A stretch of 64,000 nucleotides of DNA from Cristatella mucedo. Its lineage: Eukaryota; Bryozoa; Phylactolaemata; Cristatellidae. The stretch's first letter is position 1; the number at the start of each line of letters is the position of its first letter. Location: NCBI GenBank assembly GCA_009760855.2, contig WPIO01000032.1, positions 2,191,501 through 2,255,500 of the forward strand, in the 5' to 3' direction. The notes beneath the pieces are model-generated. The model made no database searches. It had not been told where the DNA came from and saw nothing but the letters and a program-made list of their open reading frames with translations. This document shows positions 10,985 through 25,528 of this stretch, one piece after another. Made by a program: the position numbers and the translations under genes.

Positions 10985-12730
10985 ACTTTACTAAATAAAC
11001 TACACATATTCGTGCCTCCATAAAGCCCAATCCGACTAAATCAGTTATTGAGTCGCAACGTGTGAAATTCCTAAAGTTATTTTGGGAGGTTTCTGGCTGC
11101 GATGTGACTACTTTAATAAAGTCCAGTAAATTAGTTTGTTTCCTATAGACCAAATACGATCTCATACGGTTTCTTCTCTGGCAGACAATTCCAGCATAAC
11201 TTAAACTCTTACTGCAGGGTTGTACCAAAATTCTTTGAATCGGCAATCATTCGACCAGAATTTAATCAGAAATCCTGGATTAGATTCAGAGGTCCTAGTA
11301 CACAAAATTACACAGATCGTCGGTAAGAAGCTTTCAGCAGTCACAAAAAAGAATGAAATTCCAAAAAATTTCAGCCGGAATTCAAGCGACACAGTTTCAC
11401 TGAAACTGCTTTCATCCGTGTAACAAACTACTCAACTATAACTAGAACGTCATTGATCTAACCCAGCTGGATCTATCAGCTGCATTGATGCTATTGATCC
11501 CGATATCCTAAATCAAAAATTAAAAAAATTGGTCTAGCAGACGAGTCACAGACGTGCTTCAAGTTGTACTTTTCCGATCCGACTCAATCAGTATCTTGTG
11601 TGGTCAGGTCTCACCCACCAGACCAGTCAGCTGAAGAGACCCTCATGGATCCGTCTTCGGTCACTTGCCGTTCTCCATCTATAACGAACCTCCCTGAAAA
11701 CTTTTGCGGCCCATGCATTCAGCTTTCACTTTAATGATAACAATAGGTCAGCTTTAATTGTCGTTTAAACTGTTGAAATCTTTTGCTGCAACTTACAAAC
11801 TCAATACCTGCCTTTCAGGCTTTTGATCCTTGATCTTAACCAATTTCTGTTAACTTAACAACGATAAAGCTGAAATACTGCTCATAGGACTTCCCAAGCC
11901 TGTGGCTATACTAGAAGACTTTTTTTGTAATAGGAGATGCTGTTGGGACACCGTCACCGTGCGCACAAAATTTAGGTGGTCTTTCACAGCTGCATACATT
12001 TTGAAAGGTTCTTTAAAAAGACTGAATCCACAGCTGGGCATGATGCCCAATCCCTATTTAAGATTAGAGACTGTCTACAACGGTTGCCAGCAAAATATTA
12101 ACTGGATTTCCGGTTCTGTTTCGGCTAGATTAGTGCAGTCCTATTTTGGATGGGTTACCACAAAAGCCACTAGGTCACTTAAGCTAGTGACGGACATAGC
12201 TACAAGGCTTACTGAAAAATTCCTGAGGTTTGAACACAAGTCACCTTTGCTGAAAGAGCTTATATAGCTTCCAGTTGATCGATGAATAAAGAGTGAAGCT
12301 CTCAGGCTGACCCACAAGGCCTTCCGCGGCTTGGCTAACTCATACCTAGCTGAACAGCGTCACTAGTTTCAACCACTTCGTGCCCTCAGGTCCGCTATGG
12401 AAAACTAATTAGCTGATCTTTTCTTTCGCTATAAGACCATTAACGCCAGAAGCTTTTGCTCTTAAAGCCATAGATAGTGGAACTCACTTCTACAATTCAC
12501 AGCAACATCTGCTTTCCTGCATGCAGCTGTGGCACATTTTTCCAGCCATCGTGAGCTGCAACGTTCGTGCTACTCGCTACCTCAACTGCCCTCCTTACTC
12601 AGCTATGCTTCTAACTTTCTCTTTGTTGCATGAGATGAAATCTGTACGCTATTGCATTCGTACCGAAAACCACGTAGGCCTTTGAGGGGCTATAGAAAAC
12701 TCATCTGAGGAACACGCAACTAGTCTTTTT
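10985..12730 (+). mobile_element. Decayed LINE family B copy (RT to 3' end)
   Basis: The order of blocks follows the long copy at 50.28-52.15 kb: ATTCGTGCCTC, the CACTGAAACTGC block, a broken GATGCTATTGAT (RT motif A), GACTTCCCAAGCC (after motif D), AGTGACGGACATAG.., the CTGACCCACAAGGCC block and the CTCTTTGTTGCATGAGA block near the 3' end. Many stops and indels; no usable frame. Confidence 0.75.
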
Positions 12731-12841
12731 TGATTTGGGAAGATACCGACGGAGTACTCATACATATAGATATATGCTGTTTATCTTCACTCCTGCCATC
12801 CTCGAATAGCGTTGGCTGCTCTTTTTAACGCAGGTGCCATC

Positions 12842-12842
<1 letters not shown>

Positions 12843-12886
<44 letters not shown>
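12843..12886. repeat. (TA)n microsatellite
   Basis: An uninterrupted TA tract that abuts the tail end of the adjacent SINE. It probably grew from the SINE's AT-rich tail. Confidence 0.95.
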
Positions 12887-12889
<3 letters not shown>

Positions 12890-13020
12890 CATTTGTATAG
12901 CGCCCTAAGAGAACTAAATCTCTATTCAGGCGCTTCACATGTGCCTCAGGGCTCGAGCCCACGACCTCAGCCAGACCTTAGTCGGGGCGAGCACCTTAAC
13001 CGCTAGACCAACCCAGCTCT
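12887..13020 (-). mobile_element. tRNA-derived SINE, best-preserved copy
   Basis: Reversed: AGCTGGGTTGGTCTAGCGG (A-box-like), GTGCTCGCCCCGACTAAGG, GTCGTGGGCTCGAGCCC (B-box-like), a short body, then the tail AGTTCTCTTAGGGCGCTAT. The tail matches the 3' end of LINE family A, so that LINE is the likely source of its reverse transcriptase (inference). Confidence 0.88.
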
Positions 13021-13312
13021 AATTAATTCATTGCTGCACGACTGGGCTTCGATATGCAAGGTCGTTGCCTAAGTATCAGGCCTTTAGCCTGGGATCCAGT
13101 ACCACAGCTTCGGCAAGACTACAGCCAACGGGTAATTACTGCAGGCGGTGGCAGCTGATTAATCAAGGTTAAACGACTTGTTATTGCTTTATCAAGGTGA
13201 ACTGTCAAGTCACAGTCTTGCTACAGACGCCATCTGTGGACTAATTCTACCCTCTAGCTCACTGATATGGCTTTTCTCTCTCTCTCCTCTCTCTCTCTCC
13301 TCTCTCTCTCTT

Positions 13313-13389
<77 letters not shown>

Positions 13390-13844
13390 TTCAATTGTAC
13401 GTATGAATGCCTGTCTGTCTCTCATCTGTCTACCGGTTGGGAGACAACTAAACGCGTAAGAATGTGAACATAAATTGACTTTCAAGAGTTTCAAAGTTAC
13501 TTCCACTATTAGGAGCTATGGCGCATTTTTTCTTTGCCTCTGATTTTCTCAGTCACACGGGCAGAGATGCATCAACGGTGACTTAGTGAATTGGCTAGTG
13601 CAGACATTTATAGTATTAACCCACCCCTGACGTTGGAAGATGTGCAATATGCCGTAGACCCTTCGGTGAGCACGTTTGAAATGTCGATCGCCTGCAACTG
13701 GGTAGGCTACAGTGCAGAAAAGACGTGCCACAGTCGGCAGCTGGAGGGAAGATGTCATGTAAGGATTATGGCGATGAGTTTTGCAGTTTAGCATCTGCAG
13801 ATCGGAAAGCGGCCTTTGAGGTAAGAAATGAAGCCACTAATTGA
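13021..13844. other. Unassigned DNA with a (CT)n tract
   Basis: Apart from the CT tract at 13273-13385 nothing is recognised. The open frames on both strands here are made by the dinucleotide repeat or have no family likeness. Confidence 0.4.
13273..13385. repeat. (CT)n microsatellite
   Basis: About 110 bp of CT with a few TTT interruptions in the first half; the second half is pure. Confidence 0.95.
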
Positions 13845-14505
13845 GTGCCCAATGAGGCTGAAAATGGGTCAGCAGTTCTGATGGATATTAAGGAACCGAG
13901 CTTTCCGTGGACCTCCACAGTAAGTGTAAGAATTCGGCTCTATCTAATTATTTTGATCGATCACTAGCCATCACATTTCTTTCCGTGACAGAAAAACCTT
14001 GCTGAGACTTCTAAATTTGTTATTAACCTTTCTGCCATATTAATCACCAGCTGCATGATTTCGATGGCTTTTTTGGCAGCCTTGAGAAAACTGAATTATA
14101 GTAGTTTAGTTTAGAAGAAAATAGAAATATAGTGAGCTTTTAAGCCACCATCTCGTTAGAAAGACCACAGTATTGGACAGGGATCAAACCCAATGGCTAG
14201 TTGTGGAAGAAGACTTCAAAATATATTTTTTAATCGTTCAGCAGTTATCAATTATGATACCTAAATTCCGAACTCATGGTGACTGTCGAAATACTGCATC
14301 ACTAATTCGAAAAGCAAGTTAGTCGTGTTCAAACACACTCTGGGTAGCCCTGTGCAGAGTTTAGTTGAATTGGTGCTTTGTTAAAGAAATTGGTCAACAT
14401 CCAGGATCGCCTTTCGGCAACTAATGTGTTCGGTTTATCCGTCGCTGCAGCAGATTCTGATGGTTTAAATGATAGATAAAGCATGGTATTTATCGCCAGC
14501 ATATA
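13845..14505 (-). mobile_element. Decayed LINE family B fragment
   Basis: It parallels the minus-strand copy at 42.3-42.95 kb: AATGAGGCTGAAA..GG..CAGCAGTTC, then ACAGGGATCA..AATGGCTAG..GAAG, and a block with GCAGCAGATTCTGATGGTTT before a decayed GTATT..TCGCCAG. There are no intact frames. Confidence 0.65.
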
Positions 14506-14514
14506 ACATATAAT

Positions 14515-14656
14515 ATATAGTTCACTTGTATAGCGCCCAAAGAGAACTTAGTCTCTATTCACGTGCTTCACATACGACTCCGGGCTCGAGCCCACGACCT
14601 CAGCCAGACCATGGTCGGGGGCGAGCACCTTAACGCTGGACCAAACCAGCTCGGCA
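14515..14656 (-). mobile_element. tRNA-derived SINE copy
   Basis: Full length like the 12.9-kb copy: tail GTATAGCGCCCAAAGAGAAC at the left, B-box-like GGGCTCGAGCCCACGAC, and head CTGGACCAAACCAGCTC at the right. An AT-rich end precedes the tail. Confidence 0.87.
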
Positions 14657-15175
14657 TAGAGTAGATAGCCGATTCCAAGGATCCAAATGACTTTTCAGAA
14701 AAAGCCTCTGTAAAATTAGAGAATAGAAAAGAGCTGACAGAAGTGATCACAGGCTACTTGATGACACTTGACCAACACAAGACACATATTGAATAAGATG
14801 GGAGGAGCCCCTCTGGTGCCTCGTTTCTCGACTAATTTGTGGTTCTTAATTGTTCCAGGGAAGGATATCGTGAACCATACGGTCGACAGCTGATTGATGA
14901 TCAGCTGACGGATCGATCGAGCAGGACCAGGGAAGTGGCATTACTACCATCTTAAATGCTTAGAATGTCTCCGGTCACTTAGGGAGAGCAGTTGCAGTGA
15001 AGCGGGTTCGACTGCAACCAGTCGCATTTGACGACTGCCTGAGTCTGGACTGGTCAGAGCTACGATAATGCTGTTCTCGAAAGGCTCAAGATAAAGCTTA
15101 TCTATACCTCTCGCTACAGTAATGCTCTCGTTACAGTAATGATTTAATTAAGTGCTTTGAAAAATAATAACAAAG
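14657..15175. other. Unassigned DNA
   Basis: No gene is supported. Short words near 15060-15110 recall LINE RT (a GATAATGCTGTTCTCGA block) but are too decayed to call. Confidence 0.3.
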
Positions 15176-15568
15176 TTGTAAGTCTTTTGAGATCGTGCCT
15201 TTAGTTTGTATGCTCCCAAAGCCTGGAACTCGCTCCCGACCAGCGTCACGACATCACCTGGTTTGTCCATATTTAAGAGGAAACTAAAGACGCGTCTATT
15301 TATAACAGCATTTAGTGGGTTCCTGTGATTTGTCTTTTATGTGCTTATGCGTGCTGACGCTGTTGCGTGCTGCCACTAACCACACTTGCATGCTGACCCT
15401 GTGCATGTAACCCCCAGCCATATTATTCTTGTTGTTTATTGAGCATGCTACCACTAACCATTCAATCGTGCTTCTTTTGCAGCAAATGTAAAGCGCCTAG
15501 AAAGAAATAGAGTTCTCTGAGGGTGCTTTAGAAAACCCATTTTTATTATTATAATTATCATTACTCAT
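15176..15568 (+). mobile_element. LINE family A 3' end
   Basis: TATGCTCCCAAAGCCTGGAA encodes the usual A-x-K-A-W-N-S-L end of the ORF2 protein. The non-coding tail follows with TAAAGCGCCTAGAAAG, GAGTTCTCTGAGGG and TTATTATTAT. It is a short 5'-truncated insertion. Confidence 0.82.
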
Positions 15569-16330
15569 TAGTTTCGTTTGTGTAGCGGATAAAGAGCCTT
15601 ACCGGAGATCACTAGCGTTTGTTATTGGCAACAAAGGACCGACTACTTCATGACTCAAACACCCGACTTAGATTGTGAAGAGAGAGCACCTTACCTCGTG
15701 GGCGAAGACCCAGGGGTGAAATTCAGAAAGCAACAGGTCGAGGTTAGTGGCTTCCACCGAACACGGCAAGTTAAGGTTTGAAGCCGAGGTGGAACAATCC
15801 TTTTCATCCAGAGAGTGACACCAGCAAAATTAGTTGTGCTGTGGAGCCAGGCGAGCAAGTAGTGAACGAATGTAGCGGAAATTCATAATGTTTATTCGAC
15901 ATATATTCGCTGGTCATTCATTAAATTGAATGAAAGCATGATTTACTCGTCGGCGACGGGGGCGGGGCTATAGGAATAGAGGGCTATCCAGCTCACTGCC
16001 TCGCTCTAGGGGGGGGGGGGAGCGCAGGCCCCCTGCCTCTACCTCCGACACTGGGTTGGAGTCTCTAATCGAGACTTCTGAAAAATGCCCTACTTGCGCT
16101 GCATACGTCATTGTCCATGGTCACCGAAAGGGCAGAGACTCCGCCCTTATTGTATGACAAATGCAAATCTCTAGCGTCGGGCTCACAGAGTAGGTAACTG
16201 GCGTTTGCTCACCCCACTGATCCCAATATTAGCAGCTGAGCCATGCAAATGCCACATTGCATTTAGTAACTACTTTGCATGCTCTTGGCATAATTATACC
16301 ATCTGAGCGTTCGTACAGAGCTCAGAAGGT
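15569..16330. other. Unassigned DNA upstream of the plus-strand Asn-rich gene
   Basis: No coding evidence. A run of eleven or more G lies near 16010. The right part should contain the promoter of the gene at 16414. Confidence 0.4.
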
Positions 16331-16335
16331 CTCTC

Positions 16336-16345
16336 TATATATAAA
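16336..16345 (+). promoter_or_regulatory. TATA box of the plus-strand Asn-rich gene
   Basis: TATATATAAA lies 78 bp before the ATG at 16414. The array genes on the other strand have their TATA-like box about the same distance from the ATG (73-81 bp). Confidence 0.65.
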
Positions 16346-16413
16346 CATGTTAGCTAGCACCCTGCGATCAGCTTCTTTTGTCAGACCTACAACGGTTCCA
16401 GTTGCAACTAAGG

Positions 16414-16826
16414 ATGAAGATTGCCTGCCTGCTCCTTTTGTCGGTTTTGGTTACATTTACTCTAACTGAGTTTGTTGCTTCGCGTAAATTGCTTTGTTGA
16501 TGCGCCTTCCTAGCCTAATAAGTATTTGCATTTTCTCTTTTTTTCCAGTGTGTTCGGCCGGTGGATGGCTATGGGGCGTGCGCAACAACAACAATAATAA
16601 ATACAACCGCCCTAAGAATAGCAGCGATTATAAAAGTGCTGCTTCAAATAACAAAAATAAAAACAACAATAACAACGGTCGTGGATTGGGAGAAGGCTGG
16701 AATGCTGACGCTAAGTCATTCTTGCGGAAAATAACTTCAAGTTATCGGCAGAACTCGTTGGGGTTCCGGTGGAAATGCGAAGAGAAACTATTTGGGTCAA
16801 TACATATTTTTCTTATAGGAAAGTGA
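16414..16826 (+). CDS. Predicted secreted Asn-rich protein, outlying paralogue of the array genes
   Basis: Two exons are proposed: 16414-16483 and 16549-16826, with a 65-bp intron (donor C|GTAAAT, acceptor TTTTTTTCCAG, phase 1). The product is about 115 residues. Residues 1-23 (start MKIACLLLLSVLV) are a typical signal peptide. The joined codon is followed by CSAGGWLWGV, two Asn-rich blocks, the second Lys/Asn-mixed, and GRGLGEGWN. The array proteins show the same order: signal exon, phase-1 intron, AGGWG head, Asn blocks, GEGWGE tail. Here the Asn blocks are broken by Lys, Tyr and Ser, and the tail is longer and basic (ADAKSFLRK onward). The last 35 residues could instead be intron: TTTTCTTATAG near 16819 would serve as an acceptor. 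Function is unknown; a secreted low-complexity protein is inferred. Confidence 0.66.
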
Positions 16827-17249
16827 GAAATAATTGCTCAGTTTCGCTCAAGCATTGCAGCTTTTTCCTATTGCTATGTATCTCTGCACATAGTTTCTCA
16901 ATGGAAATGAGCCACAATATGAATATAGAGCGATGTCTGCTTAACGGCCCTCAAATTAGTTCAGCATAGGACAGATTCCACGCCAGAGTTTCACAAAAGA
17001 AGGTGCTGCATGATAAGGTTTACCGCAAACTCTCCGTGACGAACCTTCGAATCAAACAGAAGATAGTAGTTAAAAGGTCTCGTGATTACAATAGCCCTCT
17101 TCAATAGCTGCGTGGAAAGACAGATTTTTAGTCTCTTTCAGGTTTACATTATTAGAATAGCAGCCAGTCAGTTGATAAGCACAATAACAGGACTAACTAT
17201 CTATGTAGGTGCTTGACAATTTACTCTCTGAGAAAAAAAGCCATGGGTC
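16827..17249. other. Unassigned DNA downstream of the Asn-rich gene
   Basis: It should hold the 3' UTR of the gene ending at 16826, but no clear AATAAA is seen near the stop. Confidence 0.3.
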
Positions 17250-17770
17250 AGCTACAGGCTCGGTATTATGCTTAAAAAAGCAATAAAAATCAAAAAAGCA
17301 TATTTCTGAGGCGAGTGCGCCAAACCAAAGCATAGATCGCTCGTGATACTCGTTATTAATACCTCTGGATTGCAATATGCACTATCTTGCAAGGGAAAGC
17401 ATATTAGGCTAATGAGAACACGAAACAATTTCCCTGAGTCTAAGGGAAGGCTGGCGTGGACAGACGTGTCCTTAGCTAAGGCTGAAATGAAGCAAGGCGA
17501 TTCTAAGCAGCGAACGCCACAGGAAGCGAGTTCCAAACTTTCAGTTCATAGGAAGTGAAGGCTCGATCACCAAACTATATACATTTAATGCGAGGAGCAG
17601 CGAAATGAGAACAAGCCAAAGAGAATACAGGTTCGAGAGAATACTTGAGGATCGCAGGCATTGAATAGGTAGGCTAATGTAAGTGATTCAGGCATAGATG
17701 TGGGCCAGTAAAGCTATGACAGGGGGATTTGATGTGACAGCTATGCCGTTGTAGACTAGCCAAAGGAGCC
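17250..17770 (-). mobile_element. Decayed LINE C-terminal fragment
   Basis: Read on the minus strand, a frame with frameshifts gives the end pattern of LINE ORF2 proteins (E-L-K-V-W-N-S-L-P near 17525-17560, followed by a Phe/Leu-rich stretch). It is not closely similar to family A or B, so it may belong to a third family. Confidence 0.45.
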
Positions 17771-21876
<4,106 letters not shown>

Positions 21877-22500
21877 TGATATAGCACCATCAGAGAACTC
21901 AATCTATTTCTAGGAACTTTACGTTTGCAGCTAAGGAAGCATGATCGAATGGTTAGTTATAGTGTGCTGAATAAACAACAAGAATAGCATGATTAGCTGT
22001 GACATGCACAGGTTCAGCATCCCAATATGGTTAGTGGCAGCATGCACAGGTCAGCACTTATAAGCACATAAAAGACGAATCACAGGAACCCACTAAATGC
22101 TGTCGTACATAGATGCATTTTTAGTTTCTTTTTAATTGTGGACAAAGTAGGAGATTTCATGACACAGATCGGGAGTAATTTCCAGGTTTTGTGAGCATAC
22201 AAACTATAGACAAAGTCTCCAAAAGATATAAGATTAGTGCAAGGTACGGAAAACGGTTAGATTCAGAAAAGCTAGTGAAGCGAAGCTTAGCCTGGTGGCT
22301 GAGTAGATCTGATAGGTAGGCTGGTGCCAAAGAATGAAGGAACCTAAAAGTGAGTGACAAAACTTTGAAGTCAGTCCGTTGCTTGACCGGTAACCAGTGC
22401 AGGGCAGCGAGAAGTGGTGCGATGTAGCAACTTCGATGCTTACGACAGACAAGCCTAGCTTCGGAGTTTTACACCAGCTGTAGTCACCTGATTGCACATT
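21877..22500 (-). mobile_element. LINE family A 3' part, reversed
   Basis: From the left come the reversed tail (CATCAGAGAACTCAATCTAT, then TGACATGCACAGGTTCAGC), then the C-terminal RT codons for SLTFRFLHSLAPAYLSDLL, as in the 56-kb copy. It is 5'-truncated and faces the next element head to head. Confidence 0.8.
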
Positions 22501-22529
22501 GTGTTGATTGACATGTATTGATGACATAT

Positions 22530-23665
22530 TACTTTATTAATGACATCCACACATGGATAGTAGCAAACGTTCTTAAATTGAGTGATGATAAAACCGACTT
22601 ACTAGTTATGGGCAAAGCAAGTGTAATTCAGAAATTGGGAAGGCTAATGCTCAAAATCAGCTCTGCCAGCATATCTCCTGTTGAATCTGCACGAAAGCTT
22701 TTATGCGACGACCACAGCAGCTCGACTCTCAGGTCTTCCAACTTTCAGTTACACAGCATTGCTAAAATTTGGGCTTGTTTACACATGGACACCACATCTA
22801 AATTGGTCCATGAATTTGTGACATCCCGTCTTGACTTGTGTAAGTCACTGCTTGCTAGGCTACCGGCCTGTGCAATCACTTTCTTGCAGCTGGTGCAAAA
22901 CTCTGCAGCTAGGCTTGTCTCTGTTGGGCATTATAGTTGCCACATCACACCACGTCTCGCCGACTTGCACTGTCTCCGTTCACGCAACCCACCGACTTCA
23001 ATGTTGTCACTCACTTTTAGGCCCTTTAATTCTTTGGCTCCAGCCTACCTATCAGATCTACTACTCGACCCGGTTTCTACTCACTACCCCAACTGCTCTC
23101 CCGACTCCACTATGCTTCATGCTTTCTCTTTGTTGCATGAGACGAAGTCTGTTGGCTACCAAATACTTACCGAAAGCCGCTTAGACTGTGAGTGCGCTAT
23201 GCAAAACTTTCGTGCGTAACACCCACTTAGTCTTTATGGTTTTGCAGAGTTACAGACGAGATGCATTACATTAAGAATTGTGCCACTTTTTTGCGGAATC
23301 TGATCATTTATCTATACCTAATATGAACTTCAAATCCTTTGGAGACTGTGCCTATAGTTCGCATGCTCTCAAAGCCTGGAACGCATTTCCGACTTGCGTC
23401 ACTATATCCCTTGACTTGACCACATTAAAAAGAAACTAACAACGCATCTATTTATCACACCATTGAATCCGAATGATTCTTCCTTTATATGCGTTATGCC
23501 TTTTATGCGTGTTGATGCTGAGCATGCTGCATGCTATGCTTGCTGTCATCAACCGTGCTACAACTATACATTCGATTGTGCCTCTTTTGCAGCGAATGAA
23601 AAGTTCCTAGAAAGACATTGAGTTCTCTGAAGGCTTTATGGCAAATGCATTATCATTATTAAAAA
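22530..23665 (+). mobile_element. LINE family A, RT C-terminus to 3' tail
   Basis: An open frame up to 23219 starts just after RT motif C: TWIVANVLKLSDDKTDLLVMG (motif D region), then a long connection domain ending PACAIT. A second frame resumes with FRPFNSLAPAYLSDLL. The non-coding tail runs to GAGTTCTCTGAAGG and TTATCATTATT at about 23660. Frames are interrupted, so it is dead. Confidence 0.82.
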
Positions 23666-23925
23666 AAATTATGTCGCAAAAGCTTCGGGAGTTTAGCCTT
23701 GCATAGCAACGGCTTTATTGCCATTATACTTTGAGGTACTGTATCCTAATTACAAAATTATTCAACAAAGTAATAAGACTCGGTGGCCACGCAACCCCCA
23801 CATAAATGCCAGCCTGCTGCCTTTAACCCACCTACAGCATATTCACGATAAGGTGATGAGTTCCATATCGTTGCTAAGCAGAGTATTTTTCTTTATTCTG
23901 ACAGACTTTTGAGTAAGTTTATTTA

Positions 23926-23956
23926 TGTATATATATATATCTCTGTATACACAAAC

Positions 23957-23992
<36 letters not shown>

Positions 23993-24051
23993 TGAGAGAG
24001 AAAGGGAGAGTGGGAGAGAAGAAGACATGGAGACAGGGAGAGAGAAGGGAG

Positions 24052-24148
<97 letters not shown>

Positions 24149-24181
24149 AGAGGGAGAGAGAAATAAAGAAAGAGGGAGATA
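23926..24181. repeat. Compound TA / GA microsatellite
   Basis: TA tracts at 23926-23972 are followed by GA and GGGAGA tracts, with the pure core at about 24053-24141. The long Ser/Leu and Glu/Arg open frames here are products of the repeat. Confidence 0.93.
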
Positions 24182-25383
24182 GAGAAAGAGAGAAATTGAA
24201 AGATAGATAAGATAGATAAGGAGAAAGAGATGTGTAGAGAAATGAATGACAGCGGGAGGGTGCGCGTTCCCATGTGTCCATGGAGAGAGAAAGGGAAATG
24301 AAATCGAGTGAGTGTGTGAGCAGTCGCAGATGCAGTAAATAAAAGAGATTTAGGCAGCTTGAAAGAAACGAAGGACACGAAAACGTGTATACTTGCGTCC
24401 TTGTGAGTAATTAATTATACCGTTCCTGCGTGAAGCTAGAGATCGTAAATGTGCCAGCGACTATGCCAACGGATGCACACGGATAGAAAGCTTGGTAACC
24501 GTGTAAGTTCTCATGTTAGTTCTCTGGAAAAACAATGCCGACAAGGCAAAGCTGGCTGGTGTGAACAGTTTGTCGTGTTCCTTTCGCTTCAGACTTTTGT
24601 TACATCCGTTTGGTAGCCATGCAGTTTGCATGTCCCTCACTTCTACACCCGAAACCACTTTGCTAAAGCATGAGGTGCATAAAGTAAACGCTGCTTATTC
24701 AATTATGAAGTTCATGTGACAGCACATTGATTGGCCATCCAGGGACTAGATTGTGCCCCGAATAGTTGGATGTCGCGATCATCCTGAATAAACGAGCGGC
24801 CATGCTGCCGTGCAAAATGCACCAGGTCTCCGTAATGCAAGTAAGTTGGCAAAGTAACGAGTACTTGCTCCAAAAGGCTGTTTTGGCAGCATGCGATCGG
24901 ATACAGCTCTTCCGACTGGCTACAACAGAAGCTCGTCTTCCTTCACGCAGATCAAAGCGATATTTAGCAACCACCCGGCCTCTAGCCCCCCCCATCCTTC
25001 CACACAAAAGAGTCTTTGTGCATTACTTCGAGGTCTACCCCGACCCACCCCTCCGCCTCGCCCGCCGTCCTGATGCAAACCGCAAAGCCGAGAAGGGGGT
25101 TAGACAGTTTGGGGGGGGGGGTAGTAGCTTTTTATTTTTTGGAATCAACGCTCAGGGCTTGCATGACCAATGTGGCAATGCGGCTACTGTCTCCTCTTTG
25201 CTCGTTGCCTCATGCGGCTATGGACTCCAATCCTCTAGCTGTTTTTTGGCTCGTCACCTCCCTGTAAGTCATTGGTTTTCCATTATTACGTTTAAGATTG
25301 CTTTCCGAATGGCATCGCAGCGAACCTTCTCGAGCGAGACTGAGATTACGAGATGACCAATACGATGAGTGACAAACAGGTGG
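24182..25383. other. Unassigned DNA before the collagen gene
   Basis: A 196-codon open frame at 24766-25356 (plus) has no recognisable domain. It spans a poly-G run near 25112 that also makes its middle Gly-rich. I treat it as chance or as an unknown exon. Confidence 0.35.
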
Positions 25384-25391
25384 TATTTAAA
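25384..25391 (+). promoter_or_regulatory. TATA-like box of the collagen gene
   Basis: TATTTAAA lies 145 bp upstream of the ATG at 25529. This would leave a 5' UTR of about 110 nt. Confidence 0.5.
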
Positions 25392-25528
25392 TCGTTCTTG
25401 AGCACTGAAGGTAATTAGTACGCCGACCGTCACCGAGGGAGCCGGTCATCAAACGCGAACCTAGGGGCACCCAGCGAAGTCTCGTTGTCAGCCCTGCTGT
25501 CAACCCTGCCAGCTGGTGTCCCCCAACA

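Noticed and set aside
12940-13020. tRNA gene
   Set aside because: The tRNA-like head is part of a repeated element with a LINE-type tail, and the acceptor stem is not complete. It is a SINE.
13178-13506. Open frames of alternating Ser/Leu or Arg/Glu
   Set aside because: Direct reading of the CT/GA dinucleotide repeat. The same holds at 20.4-20.8, 23.8-24.4 and 33.0-33.8 kb.
15680-15800. Possible rRNA fragment (words such as GGGTGAAATTC)
   Set aside because: The match is limited to a few short words and the surrounding sequence does not continue as rRNA.
24766-25356. 196-codon plus-strand frame before the collagen gene
   Set aside because: No domain, passes through a poly-G run, ends just before the collagen promoter; not enough to call a gene.
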